Origin: Nocardioides okcheonensis
GTDB lineage: Bacteria; Actinomycetota; Actinomycetes; Propionibacteriales; Nocardioidaceae
NCBI RefSeq assembly: GCF_020991065.1
Contig: NZ_CP087710.1
Location: forward strand, 3,162,001 to 3,226,000
Direction: 5' to 3'
DNA length: 64,000 nucleotides
The notes below the pieces were generated by a model, which saw only the letters and a list, made by a program, of their open reading frames with translations, was not told the origin of the DNA and did no database searches. Of this stretch, positions 40,421-48,981 are shown piece by piece. How positions within the stretch are numbered: the first letter of the stretch is position 1; every line of letters starts with the position of its first letter. Both the position numbers and the translations under genes were made by a program.

Positions 40421-42424
40421 ATGACCACCCACGAGGTGCCGCCCGTCTCCGACCTGCCGAGCCTCGACCCGGACGTCGACGTCGCCGCGCTGCGCACCCT
40501 GCTCGACGGTCGCCACCGCGAGGTCCGCGACCTCGTGCGCTCCAACCTCGCCGAGCACGCGGGGATCCTCGAGGACGCCGAGGTGCTGGACCGCGCCGCC
40601 TACCGCGAGCGGGTCAGGGACGTCGTGGTCACGATGGCCGGCACCGGCCAGACCGGCATGGGCTTCCCCGCGGCCTACGGCGGCGGCGGTGACCTCGGTG
40701 CCTCGATCGCCGCGTTCGAGACCCTGGCCTACGGCGACCTGTCGGTCCTGGTGAAGGTGGGCGTCCAGTTCGGCCTGTTCGGCGGCGCGATCCTGCAGCT
40801 CGGCACGAAGCACCACCACGACGCGTACCTCGCCGACCTCGTCGCCGGGCGCACGATGGGCTGCTTCGCGATGACCGAGTCCGGCCACGGCTCCAACGTC
40901 CAGGCCCTCGGCACCGTCGCGTCGTACGACGTCGAGGCGCAGGAGTTCGTCATCACGACGCCCGACGACGCCAGCCGCAAGGACTACATCGGCAACGCCG
41001 CGGCCCACGCCGAGCTCGCGGTGGTGTTCGCCCAGCTCGAGGTCGGCGGCGAGCGGCACGGCGTGCACGCCTTCGTCGTCCCGGTCCGCGACGGCGACCG
41101 GGTGCTCGACGGCGTCCGGGTCGAGGACGACGGACCCAAGATGGGCCTCAACGGCGTCGACAACGGACGGCTCTGGTTCGACGGCGTGCGGGTGCCGCGC
41201 ACCGCGCTGCTCAACCAGTTCGCCGAGGTGACCCCCGAGGGCCGCTACCTCTCGCCGATCGACAACCCCAATCGGCGCTTCTTCACCATGCTCGGCACCC
41301 TCGTGCAGGGTCGCGTGTGCGTCGGCGGCGCCGGCATCAACGCCGCCAAGGTCGCCCTCACCATCGCGGTGCGCTACGCCGATCGGCGCCGGCAGTTCGA
41401 GGCGAGCGCGACGGGGGAGGAGCAGGTCCTCCTCGACTACGGCATGCACCAGCGCCGCCTGCTGCCGCTGCTGGCCCGGACCTACGCGCTCCACGCCGCG
41501 CAGGAGGTCGTCGCCGGCCAGCTCCACGACGTCTTCTCCGGCCCGGGTCCCGTCGAGGACGGGGCCGACGAGCACGCGCGCCGGATGCTGGAGTCGCGGG
41601 CCGCCGGGACCAAGGCGCTCGGGACCTGGCACGCGACCCGCACCATCCAGGAGTGCCGCGAGGCGTGCGGCGGTGCGGGCTACCTCAGCGAGAACCGGTT
41701 CGCCGCGCTCAAGGCCGACACCGACGTCTTCACCACCTTCGAGGGCGACAACCACGTGCTGCTCCAGCTCGTCGCCAAGGGCCTGCTCACCGACTACGCC
41801 GGCGCGTTCGAGGACATGGACCAGCTCGGGATGGCCCGCTTCGTGGCCGGCGTCGCCGTCGACACCGTCGTCGAGCGCACCTCGGGCCACAAGCTGGTGC
41901 AGTCGGTGCGCGACCTGCTCCCCGGCGGCGACTCCTGGGACCAGGAGGCCGGGCTGCTCGACCCGAACTACCAGCTCGCCATGCTGCGTTTCCGCGAGGA
42001 GCACATGATCGCCGGCGTCGCGCGCCGCCTCAAGCGCGGGATCGACCAGGGCGACGACCCCGGCGTCGTCTTCTCGCGGGTGCAGGACCACGTCATCGCC
42101 GCGGCCCGCGCCCACACCGAGCGGCTGGTGCTGGAGGCGTTCGTCGCGCAGGTCCGGGCCGTCACCGACGACGACCTCAAGGCGACCCTCGGACTGCTCT
42201 GCGACCTGCACGCCCTGTCCACCATCGAGGCCGACCGGGCTTGGTTCATGGAGCACGGCCGGCTCTCCAGCGCCCGCTCCAAGGCGATCAGCCGCGAGGT
42301 CGGGGCGCTGTGCCGGCGGGTCCGACCGCTCGCGGTCGACCTCGTCGACGCCTTCGGGGTGCCCGACGAGGTGCTGCGCAGCCCCGACCTGCTGGGCTGG
42401 ACCGACGCGGGGCCGGTCCGATGA
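40421..42424 (+). CDS. Acyl-CoA oxidase/dehydrogenase family flavoprotein
   Basis: 667 residues, the length of acyl-CoA oxidases rather than the usual 390-residue dehydrogenases. The FAD/substrate region is GCFAMTESGHGSNVQALGT. The likely catalytic Glu is in VFTTFEGDNHVLLQLVAKG near residue 440, the ACOX position. It probably performs the first oxidation of fatty-acyl-CoA, passing electrons to oxygen or an electron carrier. Its stop overlaps the ATG of a small alpha/beta hydrolase (ATGA), and a methyltransferase follows 3 bases later, so three genes form an operon. Confidence 0.88.
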   Translation: MTTHEVPPVSDLPSLDPDVDVAALRTLLDGRHREVRDLVRSNLAEHAGILEDAEVLDRAAYRERVRDVVVTMAGTGQTGMGFPAAYGGGGDLGASIAAFETLAYGDLSVLVKVGVQFGLFGGAILQLGTKHHHDAYLADLVAGRTMGCFAMTESGHGSNVQALGTVASYDVEAQEFVITTPDDASRKDYIGNAAAHAELAVVFAQLEVGGERHGVHAFVVPVRDGDRVLDGVRVEDDGPKMGLNGVDNGRLWFDGVRVPRTALLNQFAEVTPEGRYLSPIDNPNRRFFTMLGTLVQGRVCVGGAGINAAKVALTIAVRYADRRRQFEASATGEEQVLLDYGMHQRRLLPLLARTYALHAAQEVVAGQLHDVFSGPGPVEDGADEHARRMLESRAAGTKALGTWHATRTIQECREACGGAGYLSENRFAALKADTDVFTTFEGDNHVLLQLVAKGLLTDYAGAFEDMDQLGMARFVAGVAVDTVVERTSGHKLVQSVRDLLPGGDSWDQEAGLLDPNYQLAMLRFREEHMIAGVARRLKRGIDQGDDPGVVFSRVQDHVIAAARAHTERLVLEAFVAQVRAVTDDDLKATLGLLCDLHALSTIEADRAWFMEHGRLSSARSKAISREVGALCRRVRPLAVDLVDAFGVPDEVLRSPDLLGWTDAGPVR

Positions 42425-43005
42425 CGTTCGGGGGGCTGCCGACCCGATGGGAGCCGGCCGGCGCGAGCCGCGGGGTGGCGCTGGTCGCCCCCGGCCGGTC
42501 CTACCCGCCCACCGCGCCGCTGCTCGACTTCGCGAAGGTCGCGCTGCTGCAGCACGGCTTCACCGTCCAGCAGATCTGGTGGGACAGCCTGACGCGGGGC
42601 GAGGAGGAGTCCGAGCCGTGGGTACGCCGCCACGTCGCGGCCGCCCACGCACAGGAGGACGCCGACCACGTGCTCGTCGTCGGCAAGTCGCTCGGCACCC
42701 TCGCCGCGTCGTACGCCGCCGAGCGCGGGCTCGACGCGATCTGGCTCACCCCGCTGCTCACCACCCCGGCGGTGGTCGAGGCGCTCGGCGCCAACGCCGG
42801 CCGCCAGCTCGTCGTCGGCGGCCTGGCCGACGAGCTGTGGGACCCCGCCGTCGCGCGCGAGCTCGAGGAGGGCGGCTGCCAGGTGCTCGCAGTGCCGGAC
42901 GCCGACCACGGCATGGGCACCCGCGACGCGGTCCGCACCGCCGAGATCCACCTCGAGGTGGCCCGGGCCGTCGAGACGTACCTGTCCGGCCTGGACGGGG
43001 CCTGA
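42421..43005 (+). CDS. Small alpha/beta-hydrolase-fold protein
   Basis: 194 residues. GVALVAPGRSYPPTAPLLDF opens the fold; VLVVGKSLGTLAASYAA carries the nucleophile elbow with Ser in GKSLG near residue 90; His lies in PDADHGMGTRDAV near 165. An acidic partner could be LVVGGLADELWDP. This is a minimal hydrolase without lid insert, like the KANL3/Tex30-type dienelactone-hydrolase relatives. Coupled by ATGA overlap to the acyl-CoA oxidase; the substrate may be an acyl ester or thioester. Confidence 0.78.
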   Translation: MTFGGLPTRWEPAGASRGVALVAPGRSYPPTAPLLDFAKVALLQHGFTVQQIWWDSLTRGEEESEPWVRRHVAAAHAQEDADHVLVVGKSLGTLAASYAAERGLDAIWLTPLLTTPAVVEALGANAGRQLVVGGLADELWDPAVARELEEGGCQVLAVPDADHGMGTRDAVRTAEIHLEVARAVETYLSGLDGA

Positions 43006-43008
43006 CGC

Positions 43009-43692
43009 GTGCGGCTCCGGGCGATCGGCGAGTGGAGCGAGGACCCGCTCTGGGCCCGGATCTACCCGCACCTCGTCGAGCACCCGGTCCTCGGGGCGCC
43101 CCTGTGGCGGCTCGGCCTCGGCACCGACCTGTCCCGGCTGGAGGCCGCGGCCGCCGAGATCGGTGACCTCCCCGACGGTGCCCGCGTGCTCGACGTGCCG
43201 GCCGGCGGCGGGATCGCGCTGCGCGGGCTGCGGCCGGGCGCCCACGTCGACCTGGTCGCCGCCGACATCTCGCCGCGGATGCTCGAGCGCACCGCCGCGG
43301 CGGCCGTCCGGCTCGGCGTGCGCGACCAGGTCACCACGTCCCTCGCCGACGTCGGCCGGCTGCCGTTCCCCGACGACACCTTCGACCTCGTCGTCTCCTT
43401 CACCGGCCTCCACGTCTTCCCCGACCCGCACCGCGCGATCGACGAGATGGTCCGGGTGCTGCGGCCGGGCGCGACGATCAGCGGCAGCGCGCTCTTCGCC
43501 GACGACTTCCGCGGCCTCGAGCGCCGCTACCGGCTGGTCCACGCGGCCGGTCGCGCCGGGCGGGTGCTCGGCCCGATGTGCAGCTCGGCGGACGCGGCCG
43601 CCTGGCTCGCTGCGGCCGGCGCGCGCGACGTACGCGTCGAGATGAGCGGCGGGATCGGCTGGTTCCGGGCGGTCAAGGGACTCCCGGCCTAG
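43009..43692 (+). CDS. Class I SAM-dependent methyltransferase
   Basis: 227 residues. Motif I VLDVPAGGGIALRG (SAM loop) near residue 62, acidic residue DLVAADISPRMLERT, motif II/III DDTFDLVVSFTGLHVFPDPH and GATISGSALF are the Methyltransf_11 pattern. Acceptor unknown. It starts at GTG three bases after the hydrolase stop, so it is translated from the same mRNA as the acyl-CoA oxidase. Confidence 0.85.
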   Translation: MRLRAIGEWSEDPLWARIYPHLVEHPVLGAPLWRLGLGTDLSRLEAAAAEIGDLPDGARVLDVPAGGGIALRGLRPGAHVDLVAADISPRMLERTAAAAVRLGVRDQVTTSLADVGRLPFPDDTFDLVVSFTGLHVFPDPHRAIDEMVRVLRPGATISGSALFADDFRGLERRYRLVHAAGRAGRVLGPMCSSADAAAWLAAAGARDVRVEMSGGIGWFRAVKGLPA

Positions 43693-43695
43693 GGT
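43690..43695 (+). promoter_or_regulatory. -10 box TAGGGT before hypothetical gene
   Basis: TAGGGT overlaps the methyltransferase stop and lies six bases before ATG 43702. Confidence 0.55.
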
Positions 43696-43701
43696 GCGGC
43701 C

Positions 43702-44226
43702 ATGAGCTACGCACTGGTGTCCACCACCTTGGTCGACGCGCTGATCACGGCCGCCCGCCGGTGGTCGGCCTCCCCGCTCGCCCTCGAGCTACCGCCCGCG
43801 GTGGCCCACCGGCTCGACCTGACCGACGACGAGGCCGACCGGCTCGGCCTCCTGCTGCTGCTCACCAACTGGAACACCGTGGTCACGGGCAACGATCCCG
43901 GCCTGAGCCCCGAAGAGGTCGCCGAGCTCGAGCAGGAGTGGATCGACGACGGCGACCTCAAGCCCGTGGCGTACTCCTTCGAGGAGCTGCCGGGCGACCC
44001 CGCCCCGGGATCCGTGCTCGCCCTGACCCGTTGCTACCGCTACCAGACGGACTGGGAGGGGGAGGGCATCGGGAGGACGGCACCGTTCGTCGAGGCGCTG
44101 GAGGCCGCCGCGCACCATCAGGTCGGCGACTCGTCCGCCGACCCCCGGTCGATCCCGGGCTACGCGGAGACGCCCTGGCAGCCCGGGGCGGACGACCGCG
44201 ACCTGTTCCTGCGCACCGCGACCTGA
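43702..44226 (+). CDS. Hypothetical protein (174 aa)
   Basis: 174 residues, soluble and acidic, no signal peptide, membrane segment or motif known to me (LVDALITAARRWSASPLALE at the start, WEGEGIGRTAPFVEALEAAA near the end). It has its own leaderless -10 overlapping the end of the methyltransferase gene. Codon use is normal for the window, so it looks like a genuine gene. Nothing in the neighbours gives a function. Confidence 0.7.
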   Translation: MSYALVSTTLVDALITAARRWSASPLALELPPAVAHRLDLTDDEADRLGLLLLLTNWNTVVTGNDPGLSPEEVAELEQEWIDDGDLKPVAYSFEELPGDPAPGSVLALTRCYRYQTDWEGEGIGRTAPFVEALEAAAHHQVGDSSADPRSIPGYAETPWQPGADDRDLFLRTAT

Positions 44227-44242
44227 CGCGCACCGGGCGGTC

Positions 44243-44269
44243 CGTCACAGATCGGTCCCGGGCGGTGTC
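44243..44269 (+). promoter_or_regulatory. Candidate ECF41 promoter CGTCACA-N16-TGTC
   Basis: Resembles the ECF41 consensus TGTCACA-N16-CGTC with one mismatch in each half and the exact spacing. It ends 32 bases before the start of the gene that is translationally coupled to the ECF41 sigma factor, which fits autoregulation. The consensus is from published ECF41 work; the match is my reading. Confidence 0.55.
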
Positions 44270-44301
44270 TCCATGTCGACCACCCACCACGAGGAGACGA
44301 C

Positions 44302-44883
44302 ATGCCCAGCCAGTTCCGCATCCCGAAGGCCACCATCGACGGGGCCTACGGCGCCCTCATGACGCGCTTCGCGCGCCGCACCTGGGGCCAGGTGCCCGAC
44401 AACGCCCACGTCCTGTGGCACCACAAGCCGCTCATGCGCGCCGTTCTCGGCTTCGAGCAGAAGGTCGCGAGGTGGCACGCGCTCGACCCGCACCTCAAGG
44501 CGTACGCCGAGATGGCGAGCGCCGGCGCGATCGGGTGCTCGTGGTGCCTCGACTTCGGCTACTTCATGGCCCACACGAAGGGCCTCGACGAGGCCAAGGT
44601 CCGCGAGGTGCCGCGCTGGCGCGAGTCCGACGCGTTCACCGACCTCGAGCGCGAGGTGATGGCCTACGCCGAGGCGATGACCGCCACGCCACCGGAGGTC
44701 ACCGACGAGATGGTGGCCCGCCTCGACGAACGGCTCGGCCACGCCGCCGTCGTCGAGCTGACCATGATGGTGGCCGTGGAGAACCAGCGCTCGCGCTTCA
44801 ACTCGGCGATGGGCCTGGCGTCGCAGGGCTTCAGCGACGTGTGCGAGCTGCCCCTGGCGCCGGCCGGGACGGCCCGCGCGTGA
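44302..44883 (+). CDS. Carboxymuconolactone decarboxylase/AhpD-like protein (ECF41 partner)
   Basis: 193 residues. The redox motif SAGAIGCSWCLDFGYFMAH gives C-x-x-C near residues 77-81, as in AhpD alkylhydroperoxidase proteins. GAGGAGACGAC is the ribosome site. Its stop overlaps the sigma factor GTG (GTGA). Carboxymuconolactone decarboxylases are one of the three gene types (with oxidoreductases and epimerases) that accompany ECF41 sigma factors and are their main targets. It probably works on a peroxide or small aromatic/lactone; the physiological substrate is not known for the group. Confidence 0.87.
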   Translation: MPSQFRIPKATIDGAYGALMTRFARRTWGQVPDNAHVLWHHKPLMRAVLGFEQKVARWHALDPHLKAYAEMASAGAIGCSWCLDFGYFMAHTKGLDEAKVREVPRWRESDAFTDLEREVMAYAEAMTATPPEVTDEMVARLDERLGHAAVVELTMMVAVENQRSRFNSAMGLASQGFSDVCELPLAPAGTARA

Positions 44884-45749
44884 GCGACCCGACCGCGGCG
44901 TTCACCGCCCACCGCCGCCTCCTCTTCACGGTCGCCTACGAGATGCTCGGCTCGGCGGCCGACGCCGAGGACGTCCTGCAGGAGGTCTGGCTGCGGTGGG
45001 CCGACGTGCCGGTCGAGGAGGTGCGCGACCCGCGGGCGTACCTCGTCCGGGTCACCGCCCGGCTCAGCCTCAACCGGATGCGCACGCTGGAGCGGCGCCG
45101 CGAGGACTACGTCGGCACCTGGCTCCCGGAGCCGGTGCTCACCGCCCCCGACGTCGCCCAGGACGTCGAGCTCGCCGACAGCGTCTCGACCGCCATGCTG
45201 CTCGTGCTCGAGACCCTGCCGCCCACCGAGCGGGCCGTCTTCGTGCTGCGCGAGGTCTTCGACGTGCCCTACGCCGAGATCGCGGAGGCGGTCGGGAAGT
45301 CCGAGCCGGCGGTGCGGCAGGTGGCCAGCCGTGCGCGTACCCACGTCGCCGCGCGGCGTCCGCGGTCCTCGGTGAGCACCGCCGAGCGCGACGCGGTGAT
45401 CGAGCGGTTCCGGGCCGCCACCGCCGGCGGCGACCTCCAGGCGCTGATGGACGTCCTGGCCCCCGACGTCGTGCTGATGACCGACGGCGGCGGCAAGGTG
45501 AAGGCCGCGCTCAACCCGATCTTCGGCCGCGACAAGGTCCTGCGCTTCCTCACCGCCGTCGCCCCCGACGCGCTCGAGCTCGAGCCGGTCTGGCTCAACG
45601 GCTCGCCGGCGATCCAGTTCGTGGTCGCCGGGCAGCGCGACGGCGTTGGCACCATGCTCGTCGAGGACGGCGTCGTGACCCGGCTGTTCCTCGTCCGCAA
45701 CCCCGACAAGCTCGGCGCCGTCGCGACGGAGGTCGGCCTCGCGCGCTGA
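44880..45749 (+). CDS. ECF41-type sigma factor (SigJ-like) with SnoaL-like C-terminal domain
   Basis: 289 residues. Region 2 (FTVAYEMLGSAADAEDVLQE then VWLRW) and region 4 (LETLPPTERAVFVLREVFDV, PYAEIAEAVGKSEPAVRQVA) are followed by a roughly 130-residue SnoaL/NTF2-like extension. The extension contains DGGGK near residue 202, the hallmark of ECF41, where the extension replaces a separate anti-sigma factor and tunes activity. The GTG overlaps the stop of the partner AhpD-like gene. It probably drives the promoter at 44243. Confidence 0.93.
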   Translation: MSDPTAAFTAHRRLLFTVAYEMLGSAADAEDVLQEVWLRWADVPVEEVRDPRAYLVRVTARLSLNRMRTLERRREDYVGTWLPEPVLTAPDVAQDVELADSVSTAMLLVLETLPPTERAVFVLREVFDVPYAEIAEAVGKSEPAVRQVASRARTHVAARRPRSSVSTAERDAVIERFRAATAGGDLQALMDVLAPDVVLMTDGGGKVKAALNPIFGRDKVLRFLTAVAPDALELEPVWLNGSPAIQFVVAGQRDGVGTMLVEDGVVTRLFLVRNPDKLGAVATEVGLAR

Positions 45750-45827
45750 CGTGCGGCCAGCTCGGCGTTCGCGGTGGGCGAAACCCGATCCGGCACCGAT
45801 CGGGCCGGGCCGGGCGTTGGACCGGGC

Positions 45828-48209
45828 ATGACGCAGAACCAGTCCCTCCCGGCCCAGCTGCCGGTGGTGTTCCTCCACGACACGGTCGTGCTGCCCGGCA
45901 TGGTCGTGCCCATCGAGCTCGACGACTCCTCCCGCGCGGCGATCGACGCCGCCCGGCTCGCGCACGACGCCGCCCGCGACGGCGCCGGCGACGCCGAGCC
46001 CACCCGCGTCCTGGTCGCCCCGCGGCTCGAGGACCGCTACGCCACCCACGGCGTCGTCGCCGTGGTCGACCGCGTCGGTCGGTTCGCCGGCGGCAAGCCC
46101 GCGGCCGTGCTGCGCGCCGAGCGCCGGGTCGCGATCGGTGCCGGGGTGACCGGTCCCGGTGCCGCGCTCTGGGTCGAGGCCGAGCCCGTCCCCGCGTCGC
46201 CGCCCACCGACGAGGTCCGGGAGCTGGCCGAGCACTACCGCGCCCTGGTCGTGTCGATCCTGGAGCGCCGCGAGGCGTGGCAGGTGATCGACACCGTCCG
46301 GCGCATCGCCGACCCCGACGCGCTCGCCGACACCTCCGGTTGGGCGCCGTACCTCTCGGCCGACCAGAAGCGGCAGGTGCTCGAGACGCCGGACGTCGGG
46401 GAGCGGCTGCGGCTGCTGGTCGACTGGACCCGGGCCTACGACACCGAGGACGAGGTCACCTCCACGATCAGCCAGGACGTGCGCGAGGAGCTGGAGAAGA
46501 CCCAGCGCGAGTTCGTGCTGCGCCAGCAGCTCGCCGCGATCCGCAAGGAGCTCGGCGAGGGCGAGCCCGACGGCTCGGACGACTACCGTGCCCGCGTCGA
46601 GGGCGCCGACCTGCCCGAGGCGGTCCGCGAGGCCGCGCTGCGCGAGGTCGACAAGCTGGAGCGCTCGAGCGACCAGAACCCGGAGGCCGGCTGGATCCGC
46701 ACCTGGCTCGACACCGTCCTCGAGCTGCCGTGGAACGAGCGCACCGAGGACTCCCACGACGTCGCCGCCGCCCGCGCGGTGCTCGACGCCGACCACCACG
46801 GCCTCGACGAGGTCAAGGACCGGATCACCGAGCACCTCGCCGTGCGCGCGCGCCGGGCCGAGCGCGGGCTGCAGGTCGTCGGCGGCCGCGGCTCCGGCGC
46901 GGTCGTGCTGCTCGCCGGTCCGCCCGGCGTCGGCAAGACGTCGCTCGGGGAGTCCGTCGCCCGGGCGATGGGCCGGAGGTTCGTCCGCGTCGCGCTCGGC
47001 GGCGTCCGGGACGAGGCGGAGGTCCGCGGCCACCGGCGGACGTACGTCGGCGCCCTCCCGGGCCGCATCGTGCGCGCGATCAAGGAGGCCGGCTCGATGA
47101 ATCCGGTCGTCCTGCTCGACGAGGTCGACAAGGTCGGCGCGGACCACCGCGGCGACCCCGCGGCCGCCCTGCTCGAGGTCCTCGACCCGGCGCAGAACCA
47201 CACCTTCCGCGACCACTACCTCGAGCTCGACCTCGATCTCTCCGACGTGCTCTTCATCGCGACCGCCAACGTCGTCGAGCAGATCCCCTCGGCGCTGCTC
47301 GACCGGATGGAGCTGGTCACCGTCGACGGCTACACCGAGGACGACAAGGTCGCCATCGCGCGCGACTTCCTCGTCCCGCGGCAGCTCGAGCGGGCGGCCC
47401 TGACGCCCGACGAGGTCACCGTGTCGGACGCGGCGCTCGGCGCGCTCGCGGCCAGCTACACCCGCGAGGCCGGCGTGCGCCAGCTCGAGCGGCTGCTGGC
47501 GAAGGCGTTCCGCAAGGCGGCCACGCGGCTCGCGACCGGCGAGGTCGACCGGCTCGACATCGACGAGCCCGACCTGGTGGACCTCGTCGGCCGGCCGCGC
47601 TTCACGCCGGACAGCCACGAGCGCACCGACGTGCCCGGCGTCGCCACCGGCCTGGCCGTGACCGGCCTCGGCGGCGACGTGCTCTACGTCGAGACGTCCG
47701 TGGCCGACGGCACCGCCGGGCTCACCGTCACCGGTCAGCTCGGCGACGTGATGAAGGAGTCCGCCTCGATCGCACTGTCCTGGGTGCGGGCCCACGCCAC
47801 CGAGCTCGGGATCGGGCCGTCGGCGTTCGACCGGTCGATCCACGTGCACTTCCCGGCCGGCGCCGTCCCCAAGGACGGCCCGTCGGCGGGCGTCACGATG
47901 GTGACCGCGCTGGTCTCGCTGCTCACCGGGCGACCGGTGCGCTCGGAGGTCGGGATGACCGGCGAGGTGTCGCTGTCCGGGAGGGTGCTGCCGATCGGCG
48001 GGCTCAAGCAGAAGCTGCTGGCCGCCCAGCGTGCGGGGCTGACCACGGTCTACGTGCCCGAGCGCAACCGCCCCGACCTCGACGACGTGCCGGCCGAGCT
48101 GCTCGCCGAGCTGGACGTACGCCCCGTGGGCCGGGTCACCGACATCCTGGCCGAGGCGCTCGAGCCGGCCGCGTCGGACGGGGCGGCTCCGGAGGTCAGC
48201 GCCGCCTGA
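45828..48209 (+). CDS. lon: ATP-dependent Lon protease
   Basis: 793 residues. N-terminal substrate-binding LON domain (LPVVFLHDTVVLPGMVVPI), long coiled coil (DVREELEKTQREFVLRQQLA), AAA+ module with Walker A AGPPGVGKTSLG near 364 and Walker B PVVLLDEVDKVG, then the protease domain with Ser in PKDGPSAGVTMVTALV (about 686) and Lys in LPIGGLKQKLL (about 729). It degrades misfolded and regulatory proteins in the cytoplasm. A CCCGATC...GATCGGG inverted repeat lies just before the ATG; no HspR-type (HAIR) site is obvious. Confidence 0.96.
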   Translation: MTQNQSLPAQLPVVFLHDTVVLPGMVVPIELDDSSRAAIDAARLAHDAARDGAGDAEPTRVLVAPRLEDRYATHGVVAVVDRVGRFAGGKPAAVLRAERRVAIGAGVTGPGAALWVEAEPVPASPPTDEVRELAEHYRALVVSILERREAWQVIDTVRRIADPDALADTSGWAPYLSADQKRQVLETPDVGERLRLLVDWTRAYDTEDEVTSTISQDVREELEKTQREFVLRQQLAAIRKELGEGEPDGSDDYRARVEGADLPEAVREAALREVDKLERSSDQNPEAGWIRTWLDTVLELPWNERTEDSHDVAAARAVLDADHHGLDEVKDRITEHLAVRARRAERGLQVVGGRGSGAVVLLAGPPGVGKTSLGESVARAMGRRFVRVALGGVRDEAEVRGHRRTYVGALPGRIVRAIKEAGSMNPVVLLDEVDKVGADHRGDPAAALLEVLDPAQNHTFRDHYLELDLDLSDVLFIATANVVEQIPSALLDRMELVTVDGYTEDDKVAIARDFLVPRQLERAALTPDEVTVSDAALGALAASYTREAGVRQLERLLAKAFRKAATRLATGEVDRLDIDEPDLVDLVGRPRFTPDSHERTDVPGVATGLAVTGLGGDVLYVETSVADGTAGLTVTGQLGDVMKESASIALSWVRAHATELGIGPSAFDRSIHVHFPAGAVPKDGPSAGVTMVTALVSLLTGRPVRSEVGMTGEVSLSGRVLPIGGLKQKLLAAQRAGLTTVYVPERNRPDLDDVPAELLAELDVRPVGRVTDILAEALEPAASDGAAPEVSAA

Positions 48210-48226
48210 CGCCCCCGGAAACGGCG

Positions 48227-48258
48227 CGACTCGAGCGGACCATTGTCCGCTCGAGTCG
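48227..48258. terminator. Hairpin between convergent lon and ppa
   Basis: Perfect 14-bp stem CGACTCGAGCGGAC with a 4-base CATT loop, extendable by wobble pairs. A second, 8-bp stem (GTCGAGCG at 48292 with CGCTCGAC at 48310) follows and reuses the sequence TCCGCTCGA. Likely bidirectional termination. Confidence 0.7.
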
Positions 48259-48340
48259 TGTCATGCCGTGCGACCAGCGACCACGGCGTACGTCGAGCGT
48301 CCACAGGTCCGCTCGACCCACGGTGTGGGCGTCCGGAGCC

Positions 48341-48880
48341 TCAGGCGTCCTCGCCCAGGCTGTCGTCGGCGAGGTTCTCGAGGTCGTCGCCGTGGCCCTC
48401 GGTCTTGAAGCGCTCGAAGGAGGCGTGGACCTCGGCCTCGGCCTCGCTGCGGCCGACCCAGTCGGCGCCCTCGACGGACTTGCCCGGCTCGAGGTCCTTG
48501 TAGACCTCGAAGAAGTGCTGGATCTCGAGGCGGTCGTACTTCGAGACGTGGTTGATGTCGCGCAGGTGCTCCAGGCGCGGGTCGTGGCTCGGCACGCACA
48601 GGACCTTGTCGTCGCCGCCGGCCTCGTCGGTCATGCGGAACATGCCGATCGCGCGGCACTCGATGATGCAGCCCGGGAAGGTCGGCTGCTGCAGGATCAC
48701 CAGCGCGTCCAGCGGGTCGCCGTCCTGGCCGAGGGTGTTCTCGATGAAGCCGTAGTCGGCCGGGTACGCGGTGGAGGTGAAGAGCATCCGGTCCAGGCGG
48801 ATCCGCCCGGTCTCGTGGTCGACCTCGTACTTGTTGCGCTCACCCTTGGGGATCTCCACCACCACGTCGAACGTCAGCAC
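48341..48880 (-). CDS. ppa: Inorganic pyrophosphatase (family I)
   Basis: 179 residues. [20 protein letters not shown] at the start and the metal-binding [12 protein letters not shown] (family I signature DGDPxD) are diagnostic, along with [14 protein letters not shown]. It hydrolyses pyrophosphate to phosphate in the cytoplasm. GTG 48880 is chosen because GGAGGAAGAC lies immediately upstream and the family normally begins here; a longer frame to 48973 would swallow the ribosome site. Confidence 0.95.
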   Translation of the reverse strand: MLTFDVVVEIPKGERNKYEVDHETGRIRLDRMLFTSTAYPADYGFIENTLGQDGDPLDALVILQQPTFPGCIIECRAIGMFRMTDEAGGDDKVLCVPSHDPRLEHLRDINHVSKYDRLEIQHFFEVYKDLEPGKSVEGADWVGRSEAEAEVHASFERFKTEGHGDDLENLADDSLGEDA

Positions 48881-48981
48881 GTCTTCCTCCACACTTCTCC
48901 GGAGCCCCTCCGGCCTCATCGCACGTCCGGCAACGGGCCCGACGCGTTGGTCTCGGGGCAGTGTCGCGCACAATGGCCCCG

